DNA of 64,000 nt from Actinomadura meyerae (GTDB lineage Bacteria; Actinomycetota; Actinomycetes; Streptosporangiales; Streptosporangiaceae). Location: positions 229,953 through 293,952 of the forward strand of contig NZ_FZOR01000003.1 in assembly GCF_900188445.1 (NCBI RefSeq), given 5' to 3'. A program made the translations under genes and the position numbers. The notes under the pieces are model-generated. The model made no database searches and had not been told where the DNA came from. It saw nothing but the letters and a program-made list of their open reading frames with translations. Below, piece by piece: positions 17,309 through 26,123 of this stretch (position 1 is its first letter; each line of letters begins with the position of its first letter).

Positions 17309-20140
17309 TCAGCCGGGCAGGGGCAGCGCGACGTCGCCGGGGCGGTCGCGCCCGCCGAGGTTCGTCCGCACCAGCGACTCGGCCCGCCCGGCGGCCATCG
17401 GGCGCGCCACGAGGAAGCCCTGGCCGCGCGGGCAGCCCATCTCCCGCAGCAGCTCCAGCTGCTCGGGCCGCTCGATGCCCTCCGCCACCACGGTCAGCCC
17501 GAGGTCGCTGCCGAGCCGGACGATCGTGCGGGTGAGCAGCGTCAGCGTCTCGTCCGCGCCGAGGCCCGCCACGAACGACGGGTCGATCTTGATGATGTCC
17601 ACCGGGAGCTGGCCGAGGTAGGCCAGCGAGGCGTATCCGGTGCCGAAGTCGTCGATCGCCAGCCGGACGCCGAGGTCGCGCAGCTCCGACAGCCGCGCCA
17701 CGTTCTGCCCGGCGTCCTCGACGAGGACCTCCTCGCGGACCTCCAGGGTGAGCGCGCTCGGCGCCAGCCCGGTCTCCTCCAGCACCGCCGCGACCGTCGC
17801 GGTGAACCGGGGCGCGGCGATCTGCCGGGCGGTGAAGTTTACCGACAGGCCGACGTCCCAGGAGTCGCGGCGCCAGCGGGCGACCTCGCGGCACGCCTCC
17901 CGCAGCACCCACTCGCCGAGCGGGACCATCAGGCCGGACTCCTCCGCCGGGCCGATGAACTCCTCCGGCGGCACCGCCTCGCTCCCCCGCCACCAGCGCA
18001 GCAGCGCCTCGACCCCGGTCACCCGGGACGTGGCGAGGTCCACCACCGGCTGGAACTCCACCGCGAACTGCTCCTCGGCGAGCGCCGTCTGCAGGTCGCT
18101 GCCGAGCTCCAGCCGCCGGACGACGTCGGCGTGCATGTGCGGCGCGTACACCTCGACGCGCCCGCCGCCCGCCTCCTTCGCGCGGGCCATCGCGAGATCG
18201 CCGTTGCGCAGCAGGTCGGCGGCGGAGCGGCGGACCCTGCGGCCCGCGTCGGCGGCGCCGGTCCCGGTGCCGGGCTCCTCCTCGTCCCCGGCGAAGGCGA
18301 TGCCGAGGCTCGCGGTGAGCACGATGTGCTTGTCGCCGACCTGGTAGGGGTCGGCCGACAGGACGCGCAGGAGCCGCCCGGCGAGCTCGACCGTGGCGCG
18401 GGTCTCCCCGGCGTCCGGCGGGAGCTGCACGAGCACGGCGAACTCGTCGCCGCCCCACCGCGCCACCGTGTCGTCGGACAGGACGTTCGCGCGCAGCCGC
18501 CGCGCCGCCTGCGCGAGAACCTGGTCGCCGGCCGCGTGCCCCTCCGAGTCGTTCACCGCGGTGAACCCGTCGAGGTCGACGAAGACGACCGCCGCCTTCC
18601 CGCCGGACGGCTGCCGCGACAGCACCTCCCGCGTCCGCTCCTCGAAGTAGGCGCGGTTCGGCAGGCCCGTGAGGCCGTCGTGGAACGTCAGGTGCGCGAC
18701 CTGCCGCTGGAGGGCCGCCTGCTCGCTCAGGTCGCGCGTCGTCACCAGCAGCCGGGCGGGCGTCCCGGCCGAGCCGCTGTAGCGCGAGACCGTCGACTCG
18801 GTCGGCAGCCAGGTGCCGTCGGCGGCGCGCACCCGGCACGACACGCGCAGCGCCTCGCCGGACCCGGCGTCGGCGGGCCGCTCCCCCAGGAACTCGATGA
18901 ACACCGCCTGGACGCGCGGCAGGTCCTCCGGGTGGACGATCTCGCTCAGCGGGCGGCCGAGCAGCTCCTCGGAGGTGTAGTGGTACGTCCGCAGCGCGCC
19001 CGCGCTGGCGTACTGGACGGTCGCGTCCAGGTCGCAGATGAGGACCGCGTCGTTGATGCTCTCCGACAGCGCCCGGAAGTGCTCCTCGCCGGTGTCCACG
19101 GCGCGGCGCAGCGCCTCGTTCTCGTGCAGCAGCGCGGCGAGCCGGGCGATCAGCACCAGCGCGGCCGAGCCCGCGGCGATCGACACGCCGGGCTCCAGGC
19201 CGTTCTGGCCGGTGAGCGAGTGGCCGCCGATGAACAGCGCCGCGGCGGCGGCGATCGCGGCGGGCGCGATGCCGGGGCCGATCATGCGGCCGCGCTCCTC
19301 GCCGTCCACCTCGACGTCCGCGGGGATGTCGTCGACCGGCAGGTCCGGTCCGGCGGCCGGGCCGGTCCACGGCACCAGCAGCAGGAGCAGCAGCCCGGCG
19401 AGGCGGAGGATGTCGGACGGGTCGTCGGCCGGCCCGCCGCCGTCCAGCCGGACGAACGTGCTCACGACGTCGGCGGCGGCGATGGCGGCGAGCGCGCCGT
19501 ACCCCATCCAGGCGAGCCGCCGGTGCCCGCGGGCCGCGCCGAGGACGAACGGCAGCGCGCCGCAGACGAACACGATGTCGATCAGCGGGTACAGCAGTTC
19601 CAGCAGGAACTCCTGCGGCGCCTCCCCCGACCGGTGGTACAGCGCGCCGAACAGGGCCACCCAGCCGAGCACGAACAGCGCGGACGCGCAGACGTAGGTG
19701 TCGGCCGCGTAGCGCAGCCAGGTGCCGGCGTCGCGCGGCAGCCGGATCGGCGCGACGAGGCCCGTGACCAGCGCCACCAGCGCGAACAGGTAGAACAGGT
19801 CGGGCACCGACAGCGACAGCGCGCTGCGCCCGGCGCCGTCCGCCAGGGCGCCGCCGAACGCGCCGACGAACCAGGACGCGGCGGCGATCCCGAACCAGCG
19901 CCACGACGCGCGCCAGAGCCCGCCCGGTGCGCCCGGCTCCGCCGGGACGCCGTCCGGGCGGCGGGACGACAGCAGCAGCGAGACGGCGGCGGCGCCCGCG
20001 GCGCCGGCCTCGGCCCACGCGATGAACGCCCGGCCGCCCCAGCCCAGCAGCGAACCGGTGGCGTACAGCACGCCGACGACGGCGGCCATGGCGACCGGCA
20101 GCGCGCGCGGCGGCATCCGCCTGGCGTAGTCGCCGCTCAT
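17309..20140 (-). CDS. Membrane PAS-GGDEF-EAL cyclic-di-GMP protein
   Basis: A 943-aa protein. About ten hydrophobic segments fill residues 10-335 (a sensor-like membrane domain), then a short helix, a PAS domain (about 350-480; HFRALSESINDAVLICDLD), a GGDEF domain (about 490-660; DGLTGLPNRAYFEE, DLDGFTAVND, RWGGDEFAVL) and an EAL domain (about 680-935; GVEALLRWW, NFTARQI, DDFGTGYASL, KIDPSF, AEGIE). Both catalytic signatures are intact, so it may make and break c-di-GMP. The consensus FK in DLDxFK is FT here, and the second EAL Glu motif reads EVREE. The ATG at 20140 has GGAAGGGA 8 bases upstream. It adjoins the ilvB leader; regulatory input is unknown. Confidence 0.93.
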   Translation of the reverse strand: MSGDYARRMPPRALPVAMAAVVGVLYATGSLLGWGGRAFIAWAEAGAAGAAAVSLLLSSRRPDGVPAEPGAPGGLWRASWRWFGIAAASWFVGAFGGALADGAGRSALSLSVPDLFYLFALVALVTGLVAPIRLPRDAGTWLRYAADTYVCASALFVLGWVALFGALYHRSGEAPQEFLLELLYPLIDIVFVCGALPFVLGAARGHRRLAWMGYGALAAIAAADVVSTFVRLDGGGPADDPSDILRLAGLLLLLLVPWTGPAAGPDLPVDDIPADVEVDGEERGRMIGPGIAPAAIAAAAALFIGGHSLTGQNGLEPGVSIAAGSAALVLIARLAALLHENEALRRAVDTGEEHFRALSESINDAVLICDLDATVQYASAGALRTYHYTSEELLGRPLSEIVHPEDLPRVQAVFIEFLGERPADAGSGEALRVSCRVRAADGTWLPTESTVSRYSGSAGTPARLLVTTRDLSEQAALQRQVAHLTFHDGLTGLPNRAYFEERTREVLSRQPSGGKAAVVFVDLDGFTAVNDSEGHAAGDQVLAQAARRLRANVLSDDTVARWGGDEFAVLVQLPPDAGETRATVELAGRLLRVLSADPYQVGDKHIVLTASLGIAFAGDEEEPGTGTGAADAGRRVRRSAADLLRNGDLAMARAKEAGGGRVEVYAPHMHADVVRRLELGSDLQTALAEEQFAVEFQPVVDLATSRVTGVEALLRWWRGSEAVPPEEFIGPAEESGLMVPLGEWVLREACREVARWRRDSWDVGLSVNFTARQIAAPRFTATVAAVLEETGLAPSALTLEVREEVLVEDAGQNVARLSELRDLGVRLAIDDFGTGYASLAYLGQLPVDIIKIDPSFVAGLGADETLTLLTRTIVRLGSDLGLTVVAEGIERPEQLELLREMGCPRGQGFLVARPMAAGRAESLVRTNLGGRDRPGDVALPLPG

Positions 20141-20582
20141 CGCGCCGGTCCCTTCCTGCCCCCGGTGGGGCGTGTCGGCCCCCGCGGACGGTGGGCGCCG
20201 CACGCCGGGGAAGAGTGGGTCCACGACCCCCGCCGCTCGTACGGCGGCCGGAAGGTCGCGGATCGTGTCCCGCGCAGGGGTCCGCGCGGGCCGGTGGCGA
20301 CCGGCCGGCCTGGGGGGAGCATGCCTGCCGGAGCACCTGCCGGAGATCAGCGACGTTGCTGCACTACGGGATCACCGTGTCGCTCACTGTACGTTCGGTA
20401 GGTCACGGAGCGATTGAGGCTGGGCGTCCTCCCGGCGACGAACGGCCTCGTCGGGCATCCGTTTGGGAGGTCCGAAATGGATCGTCACCGAATCGGAGGC
20501 TTGCCCTCGCATGACGCTCGGTGACGGGGAACGACCCGGCCGCCGGACGCGTACTACCTACGGCTACCTACGGGAGGCGTTC
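20141..20582. other. Divergent promoter region with a short leader ORF
   Basis: This 442-bp gap separates the c-di-GMP gene (minus) from the sugar dehydrogenase gene (plus). It holds GTACGTTCGGTAGG-type sequence near 20390, a leader-like ORF at 20477-20524, and a perfect 10-bp tandem repeat CTACCTACGG x2 at 20554-20573 directly before the dehydrogenase ribosome-binding site. Both promoters must lie here, but I cannot fix -35/-10 boxes with confidence. Confidence 0.5.
20477..20524 (+). CDS. Possible 15-aa leader peptide
   Basis: ATG GAT CGT CAC ... CGG TGA encodes MDRHRIGGLPSHDAR. It has an excellent ribosome-binding site, GGGAGGT, 5 bases before the ATG. It ends 58 bases before the sugar dehydrogenase start. 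No terminator hairpin separates it from the gene, so if real it would act by translation or be a small peptide in its own right. Confidence 0.35.
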   Translation: MDRHRIGGLPSHDAR

Positions 20583-21683
20583 ATGCGAGTGCACACGATC
20601 GTCCTGGTCTCGGCCGCGGTGCTCCTCGCGGGCTGCTCGTCCTCTTCGTCCGGCGGGGACGGCGACGGCGGCGCGCGCACATCACCGCCGGTTTCGTCCG
20701 CTTCGCCGTCCGGGACGGCCGGAGCGCGCGGCGAGCCGCGCACCGTCGCCGCCGATCTGGAGGTGCCGTGGGCGGTGGCGTTCCTGCCCGGCGGCGACGC
20801 CCTGGTGACCGAGCGGGACTCCGGCCGCGTGGTGCGGGTCTCGCCGTCCGGGCGGAAGACGGCCGCGGGCACGGTGCCCGGTGTGGAGGCGTCGGGCGAG
20901 GGCGGGCTACTGGGCGTGGCCGTGTCGCCGACGTACGCGTCCGACCACCTGGTGTACCTGTACTACACGGCCGCGACGGACAACCGTGTCGCCCGCGCCA
21001 CCTATGACGGGCGCCTCGGTACACCCGAGCCGATCATCACCGGCATCCCGAAGGGCTCCAACCACAACGGCGGGCGGCTCGCGTTCGGCCCCGACAAGAT
21101 GCTCTACGTCACCACCGGCGAGACCGGCGACGGCCCCCTCGCCCAGGACAGGAACTCCCTCGCCGGGAAGATCCTCCGCGTGACGCCCGACGGGAAGCCC
21201 GCGCCCGGCAACCCGTTCGGCAACCGCGTCTGGACGTACGGGCACCGCAACGTCCAGGGTCTCGCCTGGGACGACCGGGGCCGCCTCTACGCCACCGAGT
21301 TCGGGCAGAACCGCTTCGACGAGATCAACCTGATCCAGAAGGGCAAGAACTACGGCTGGCCCCAGGCGGAGGGCGACGAGGGCGGCGCCGGCTTCACCAA
21401 ACCGCTGCTGACCTGGACGACCGACGAGGCGTCGCCGTCCGGGCTCGCCTACGCGGGCGGATCCCTGTGGGCGGCCGCGCTGCGCGGCGAACGCCTCTGG
21501 CAGGTCCCGCTGGACGACGGCAGGGCGGGCCGTCCGGTCGCGCACTTCCAAGACCGCTTCGGCCGCCTGCGCGCCGTCGCCGAGGCGCCCGACGGCACCC
21601 TCTGGGTGACGACCAGCAACCGCGACGGCCGCGGCGACCCCGCCTCCGACGACGACCGCGTCCTCAGCGTCCCCGCGAACTGA
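20583..21683 (+). CDS. PQQ-type sugar dehydrogenase lipoprotein
   Basis: A 366-aa exported lipoprotein with signal MRVHTIVLVSAAVLLAGC; the lipobox LLAGC puts the lipid on Cys18. It continues with a Ser/Gly-rich tether and then a six-bladed beta-propeller of the glucose/sorbosone dehydrogenase (GSDH) family: DLEVPWAVAFLPGG, GEGGLLGVAVSP, NHNGGRLAFGPD (catalytic His region), TYGHRNVQGLAWD and EFGQNRFDEINLI. These enzymes oxidise aldose sugars with pyrroloquinoline quinone at the outer face of the membrane. No PQQ synthesis gene is in the window, so cofactor and true substrate are open. The ATG at 20583 has GGGAGGCG upstream; the open frame upstream to 20463 is not coding. Confidence 0.9.
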   Translation: MRVHTIVLVSAAVLLAGCSSSSSGGDGDGGARTSPPVSSASPSGTAGARGEPRTVAADLEVPWAVAFLPGGDALVTERDSGRVVRVSPSGRKTAAGTVPGVEASGEGGLLGVAVSPTYASDHLVYLYYTAATDNRVARATYDGRLGTPEPIITGIPKGSNHNGGRLAFGPDKMLYVTTGETGDGPLAQDRNSLAGKILRVTPDGKPAPGNPFGNRVWTYGHRNVQGLAWDDRGRLYATEFGQNRFDEINLIQKGKNYGWPQAEGDEGGAGFTKPLLTWTTDEASPSGLAYAGGSLWAAALRGERLWQVPLDDGRAGRPVAHFQDRFGRLRAVAEAPDGTLWVTTSNRDGRGDPASDDDRVLSVPAN

Positions 21684-21748
21684 CGGCGTCCCCGCGTACT
21701 GACCGGCCGCCGCCCCGCGCCCGGGCACGGGACGGCGGGCCGCTCGCG

Positions 21749-23251
21749 TCAGGACGCGCCGAGCTTCTCCAGGATGAGCTCGCGGGCGCGGCCGGCGTCG
21801 GCCTGGCCGCGGGTCGCCTTCATCACGGCGCCGACGAGGGCGCCGGCGGCGGCGACCTTGCCGGCGCGGATCTTGTCGGCCACGTCCGCGTTGCCGGCGA
21901 TCACCTCGTCGATGACCGCGGACAGCTCCCCCTCGTCGCTGACGACCTTCAGGCCGCGCTTCGCGACGACCTCGTCCGGGGTGCCCTCGCCGGCGAGGAC
22001 GCCCTCGAAGACCTTCCGGGCCAGCTTGTCGTTCAGCTCCCCGGCCGTGATCATCGCCTGCACCCGGGCGACCTGCTCCGGCGTGATCGGCAGGTCGGCC
22101 AGCTCGACGCCCTGCTCGGTGGCGCGCCGCGACAGCTCGTTCATCCACCACTTGCGGGCCGCGCCCGCGTCGGTGCCCTGCGCGACCGTCGCCTCGATGA
22201 GGTCGACCGCGCCGGCGTTGACGACATCGCGCAGCTCCAGGTCCGACAGGTTCCACTCGGCCTGGATGCGCCGCCGCCGCGCCGCCGGGAGCTCCGGCAG
22301 CGACGCGCGCAGCTCCGCCACCCAGTCCCGGGACGGCGCCATCGGCACCAGGTCGGGCTCGGGGAAGTAGCGGTAGTCCTGCGCCTCCTCCTTGCTGCGC
22401 CCGCTGGTGGTGCGGCCGGTGTCCTCGTGGAAGTGGCGGGTCTCCTGGACGATGCGGCCGCCGCCGTCCAGCACCGCGGCCTGCCGCTCGATCTCCGACC
22501 GGACGGCCCGCTCCACCGACCGCAGCGAGTTGACGTTCTTGGTCTCGGTGCGGGTGCCCCACTCCGACGCGCCGCGCGGCATCAGCGAGACGTTCACGTC
22601 GCAGCGCATCGAGCCCTGCTCCATGCGGACGTCGGACACGCCGAGCGACCGGACCAGCTCGCGCAGCTCGGTGGCGAACGCCCGCGCCACCAGCGGCGCC
22701 CGGTCGCCGGTCGCGACGATCGGCTTGGTGACGATCTCCACCAGCGGGATGCCGGCCCGGTTGTAGTCGACCAGCGAGTACTCGGCGCCGTGGATGCGCC
22801 CGGTCGTGCCGCCGACGTGCAGCGACTTGCCGGTGTCCTCCTCCATGTGGACGCGCTCGATCTCGATCCGGTACGTCTCGCCGTCGACCTCGACGTCCAG
22901 GTGGCCGTCCACGCACAGCGGCTCGTCGTACTGCGAGATCTGGAAGTTCTTCGGCATGTCCGGATAGAAGTAGTTCTTCCGGGCGAACCGGCACCACTCC
23001 ACGATCTCGCAGTTCAGCGCCAGGCCGATCTTGATGATGCCCTCGATCGCCGCGCGGTTCGTCACCGGCAGCGCCCCCGGCAGGCCGAGGCACACCGGGC
23101 ACACCTGCGTGTTCGGCTCCGCCCCGAACTCCGTCGGGCACCCGCAGAACATCTTCGACGCGGTGCCGAGCTCGATGTGCGTCTCGATCCCGAGGACCGG
23201 CTCGTACTTCGCCAGCGCCTCGTCGTAGTCCATCAGCGTCGGGGTGGTCAC
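21749..23251 (-). CDS. gatB: Asp-tRNA(Asn)/Glu-tRNA(Gln) amidotransferase subunit B
   Basis: Subunit B of the GatCAB enzyme, which binds and phosphorylates the mischarged tRNA-bound Glu/Asp. The 500-aa product has the cradle domain starting [20 protein letters not shown], Zn-type cysteines in CGCPTEFG and [12 protein letters not shown], the [17 protein letters not shown] motif, and the C-terminal YqeY-like tail ending [12 protein letters not shown]. The GTG at 23251 overlaps the gatA stop (GTGA) with GGAGGCGA just upstream, which fixes the start. The open frame further upstream overlaps gatA and is not coding. It is the last gene of gatC-gatA-gatB. Confidence 0.97.
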   Translation of the reverse strand: MTTPTLMDYDEALAKYEPVLGIETHIELGTASKMFCGCPTEFGAEPNTQVCPVCLGLPGALPVTNRAAIEGIIKIGLALNCEIVEWCRFARKNYFYPDMPKNFQISQYDEPLCVDGHLDVEVDGETYRIEIERVHMEEDTGKSLHVGGTTGRIHGAEYSLVDYNRAGIPLVEIVTKPIVATGDRAPLVARAFATELRELVRSLGVSDVRMEQGSMRCDVNVSLMPRGASEWGTRTETKNVNSLRSVERAVRSEIERQAAVLDGGGRIVQETRHFHEDTGRTTSGRSKEEAQDYRYFPEPDLVPMAPSRDWVAELRASLPELPAARRRRIQAEWNLSDLELRDVVNAGAVDLIEATVAQGTDAGAARKWWMNELSRRATEQGVELADLPITPEQVARVQAMITAGELNDKLARKVFEGVLAGEGTPDEVVAKRGLKVVSDEGELSAVIDEVIAGNADVADKIRAGKVAAAGALVGAVMKATRGQADAGRARELILEKLGAS

Positions 23252-24747
23252 TTCGCCTCCACCAGTTCCGGGGCCTGCGCCAGCAGCGGGCCGCCCCAGC
23301 GCTCTTCCAGGGCCCGCTCGACGGCGGCGCCGACGCGGTAGACGCGGTCGTCGCCGAGGACGGGTGCCATGATCTGCAGGCCGACGGGCAGGCCGTCCGC
23401 CAGGCCGCACGGCACCGAGATCGCGGCGTTGCCGGTGAGGTTCGCCGGGATGGTGCACAGGTCGGCCCGGTACATCGCGATCGGGTCGTCGGCGCGCTCC
23501 CCGACGGGGAACGCCGTGGTCGGCGTGGTCGGCGAGACCAGCACGTCCACCTGCTCGAACGCCGCCTCGAAGTCGCGCTTGACCAGCGTGCGGACCTGCT
23601 GCGCCTTGCCGTAGTAGGCGTCGTAGTAGCCGGACGACAGCGCGTAGGTGCCGAGCATGATGCGCCGCTTGACCTCGGCCCCGAAGCCCTCGGCGCGGGT
23701 CAGCGCCATCACCTCCTCGGCGCTGCGGGTGCCGTCGTCGCCGACGCGCAGGCCGTACCGCATGGCGTCGAAGCGCGCCAGGTTGGACGAGCACTCCGAC
23801 GGCGCGATGAGGTAGTAGGCGGACAGCGCGTACTCGAAGTGCGGGCAGGACACCTCGACGACCTTCGCGCCGAGCGACTCCAGCAGCTCGACCGCCTCGT
23901 TGAACCGGGCGGTCACGCCGGGCTGGTAGCCGTCGCCGGCGAACTCCCGGACGACGCCGACCCGCAACCCGTTGACGTCGGCCCGGCGCGCGGCCTCCAC
24001 GACCGGCGGGACGGGCCGGCTCACCGAGGTCGAGTCCATCGGGTCGTGGCCGCTGAACGCCTCGTGCAGCAGCGCCGCGTCGAGCACGTTCCGGGCGAAC
24101 GGGCCCGGCGTGTCGAGCGAGGACGCGAACGCGATCACGCCGTACCGGGAGGAGCCGCCGTAGGTCGGCTTCATGCCCACGATGCCGGTGACGGCGGCGG
24201 GCTGCCGGATGGAGCCGCCGGTGTCGGTGCCGGTCGACAGCGGCGCCTCGTACGCGGCGACCGCCGCCGAGGACCCGCCGGACGAGCCGCCCGGGACGCG
24301 GTCGAGGTCCCACGGGTTGCGGGACACGCCGTAGGCGCTGTTCTCGGTGGACGAGCCCATCGCGAACTCGTCCATGTTCGTCTTGCCGAGGATCACCAGG
24401 CCGGCCCGCCGCAGCCGCGCCGTCACGGTCGCGTCGTAGGGCGGCCTCCAGCCCTCGAGGATCTTGGACCCCGCGGTGGTGGGCATGTCCTCGGTGGTGA
24501 AGACGTCCTTGTGCGCGATCGGGACGCCGGCCAGCGGGCCGAGCTCCTCCCCCGCCGCGCGCCGCTCGTCCACCCGCCGCGCCTGCGCCAGCGTCGTCTC
24601 GCGGTCGACGTGCAGGAACGCGTTGATCTGCCCGTCCACGGAGGCGATGCGGTCGAGGTGCGCCTCGGCCACCTCGACGGCCGACGCCTCGCCCGCGGCG
24701 ATCAGCTCGCCGAGCTCCGCCGCGCCCTTCCTGACCAGTTCGCTCAT
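23248..24747 (-). CDS. gatA: Asp-tRNA(Asn)/Glu-tRNA(Gln) amidotransferase subunit A
   Basis: The glutaminase subunit of GatCAB, releasing ammonia from glutamine for amidation on tRNA. The 499-aa product is an amidase-signature protein with catalytic Lys in [10 protein letters not shown] (about residue 79), the Gly/Ser-rich segment [13 protein letters not shown] and the cis-Ser/Ser pair in [15 protein letters not shown]. The C-terminal substrate region contains [13 protein letters not shown]. The start is ATG 24747, 4 bp after the gatC stop. Its stop overlaps the gatB start. The presence of gatCAB suggests the organism lacks GlnRS and/or AsnRS, as is usual in actinobacteria. Confidence 0.97.
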   Translation of the reverse strand: MSELVRKGAAELGELIAAGEASAVEVAEAHLDRIASVDGQINAFLHVDRETTLAQARRVDERRAAGEELGPLAGVPIAHKDVFTTEDMPTTAGSKILEGWRPPYDATVTARLRRAGLVILGKTNMDEFAMGSSTENSAYGVSRNPWDLDRVPGGSSGGSSAAVAAYEAPLSTGTDTGGSIRQPAAVTGIVGMKPTYGGSSRYGVIAFASSLDTPGPFARNVLDAALLHEAFSGHDPMDSTSVSRPVPPVVEAARRADVNGLRVGVVREFAGDGYQPGVTARFNEAVELLESLGAKVVEVSCPHFEYALSAYYLIAPSECSSNLARFDAMRYGLRVGDDGTRSAEEVMALTRAEGFGAEVKRRIMLGTYALSSGYYDAYYGKAQQVRTLVKRDFEAAFEQVDVLVSPTTPTTAFPVGERADDPIAMYRADLCTIPANLTGNAAISVPCGLADGLPVGLQIMAPVLGDDRVYRVGAAVERALEERWGGPLLAQAPELVEAK

Positions 24748-24751
24748 CCGC

Positions 24752-25051
24752 TCACGCCTCCTCGTCCAGGATCCGCGGGACGCGGAAGCGCTGCTCCTCG
24801 GCCGCCGGCGCGCCGGACAGCGCCTGCTCGGGGGTGAGGCACGGGCGTACCTCGTCCTCCCGGTAGACGTTGGTGAGCGGGAGCGCGTGCGAGGTGGGCG
24901 GGATGTCCTGCGCCGCGACCTCCTGCACCCGCGCGACCGCGGAGATGATCTGGTCGAGCTGGGCGGCGAGACGGTCGAGCTCATCGTCGCCGAGCGCCAG
25001 CCGGGACAGCCGGGCGAGGTGGGATACCTCGTCACGGGTGATGGCGGACAT
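24752..25051 (-). CDS. gatC: Asp-tRNA(Asn)/Glu-tRNA(Gln) amidotransferase subunit C
   Basis: A 99-aa small subunit that wraps around GatA and stabilises its contact with GatB. It shows the family pattern: [20 protein letters not shown] at the N-terminus, QVAAQ-type middle with [20 protein letters not shown], and the closing FRVPRIL. ATG 25051 has AGGAAC about 10 bases upstream. It is the first gene of the operon, so the gatCAB promoter should lie in 25052-25200, in the gap shared with the divergent small membrane protein gene. Confidence 0.96.
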   Translation of the reverse strand: MSAITRDEVSHLARLSRLALGDDELDRLAAQLDQIISAVARVQEVAAQDIPPTSHALPLTNVYREDEVRPCLTPEQALSGAPAAEEQRFRVPRILDEEA

Positions 25052-25249
25052 GATGGAAACCGTTCCTGCGATGAAGTGGGTTCGCCCGCCATCCTATGGG
25101 CCGCACCCGCTCCACCCGACCGATATACGGCCCCGGCGGGCCGCCACCTCCGCGCCGGAGGCGCCTGCCCCGTGATGGCTGTTTGTTTAGCTTCGCCTGA
25201 ATGGGAACGCTCTGGTCGTCCACCCCCGGGACGACGGAAGGAGACCGCC

Positions 25250-25501
25250 GTGACCATCGGCGGCAGCATCGCCCTCATCATCATCGGCGCGATCCTCGCT
25301 TACGCGGTCGACTACGACCTCAGCGGCATCGACATCCGGCTGGTCGGCGTGATCCTGATGGTCGGCGGCCTGATCGGCCTCGTCATCGGCATCGTCCGGA
25401 TCGTGTCCGCCCGCCGCGCGGTCGACCGCCGGCCGCCCCCGGCGGCCGTCCGCGAGGAGCACTACTACCAGGACGACTACCCGCCCCACCGCCCCTACTG
25501 A
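25250..25501 (+). CDS. Small two-helix membrane protein (DUF6458-like)
   Basis: An 83-aa protein starting [20 protein letters not shown], with a second membrane helix [22 protein letters not shown] (residues about 31-52) and a basic then acidic/Tyr-rich cytoplasmic tail ([15 protein letters not shown]). The pattern ([26 protein letters not shown], in two parts) is that of the short actinobacterial proteins listed as DUF6458; no function is known to me. GTG 25250 has AAGGAGA 6 bases upstream. Its stop at 25501 abuts the stop of the convergent gene at 25502. Confidence 0.8.
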   Translation: MTIGGSIALIIIGAILAYAVDYDLSGIDIRLVGVILMVGGLIGLVIGIVRIVSARRAVDRRPPPAAVREEHYYQDDYPPHRPY

Positions 25502-25786
25502 TCAGCGGTGCGGCGGGTACTGCGGCGGCACGGCGCCGCTCTGCTGGTAGGCCCCCTGCTGCTGGTAGGGAAGGGACACCGGCTTCGGCGGCCCCGGCCG
25601 CATGCCCGCCAGCGCGGCCGCGGCGATGACCGCGCACGACAGCATGGCGAAGCCGCACCCGATCGTGCCGGCGAGATCCGACGCCTTGAAGTCCTCCGCG
25701 GTCGCGTAGTCCATGATCCCGAAGAACATGATCCCCATGCCCAGTAACCCGAGGCCGAGGATCACTCCACGCGCGGCGTTGTTCAT
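25502..25786 (-). CDS. Small membrane protein of unknown function
   Basis: A 94-aa protein with two hydrophobic segments, GVILGLGLLGMGIMFFGIMD (about residues 8-27) and IGCGFAMLSCAVIAAAALAGM (about 40-60), and a Pro/Gln/Tyr-rich tail (SLPYQQQGAYQQSGAVPPQY). I chose ATG 25786 (MNNAARGVIL). The frame is open further upstream but that part is proline/arginine noise. It is convergent with the DUF6458-like gene; the two stops are adjacent. I do not recognise a family. Confidence 0.65.
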   Translation of the reverse strand: MNNAARGVILGLGLLGMGIMFFGIMDYATAEDFKASDLAGTIGCGFAMLSCAVIAAAALAGMRPGPPKPVSLPYQQQGAYQQSGAVPPQYPPHR

Positions 25787-26007
25787 GCCGGGAGCGTAGC
25801 CGCCGCCCGAACCGACCGTAAGACAATCTGTCAGAAACAACACCAAGCCGGTACCGGGCCCCTGGCTCCCAGACCAACAACCCCAGCCCCCAACCACGGG
25901 TCGGGCGGCCGGAGGGCGCCCAGCGCCCGGAGGCCGCACGACCCGCCGAGCCGGGCGACCGCAGCGACACGCCACCAACCCGCACGGTCACAACAACCGA
26001 AACCGTG

Positions 26008-26117
26008 GCGTGAGGATCGACCGGCTCGCAACGGGGGTTCCAGGGGGTCGCCCCCCTGGGCCAACACAGCGTGAGGATCGACCGGCTCGCAACGGGGGGA
26101 ATGGGGGGTCGCCCCCC
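26008..26117. repeat. Tandem 30-bp direct repeats, each followed by a GC hairpin
   Basis: A 30-bp unit beginning GCGTGAGGATCGACCGGCTC and ending GCAACGGGGG occurs at 26008-26037 and 26069-26098, 61 bp apart and identical. Each copy is followed by a G-run/C-run hairpin: CCAGGGGGTCGCCCCCCTGG (26040-26059) and GGGGGGTCGCCCCCC (26103-26117). On the minus strand the latter is preceded by TTTT. The block lies after the second GGDEF-EAL gene and may act as a terminator, but the unit looks like one copy of a dispersed intergenic repeat that has duplicated. Confidence 0.75.
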
Positions 26118-26123
26118 AAAAGG

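Noticed and set aside
22000..24313. 854-aa frame joining gatB with upstream sequence
   Set aside because: The upstream part is gatA read in the wrong frame; the GTGA overlap and RBS at 23251 mark the true gatB start.
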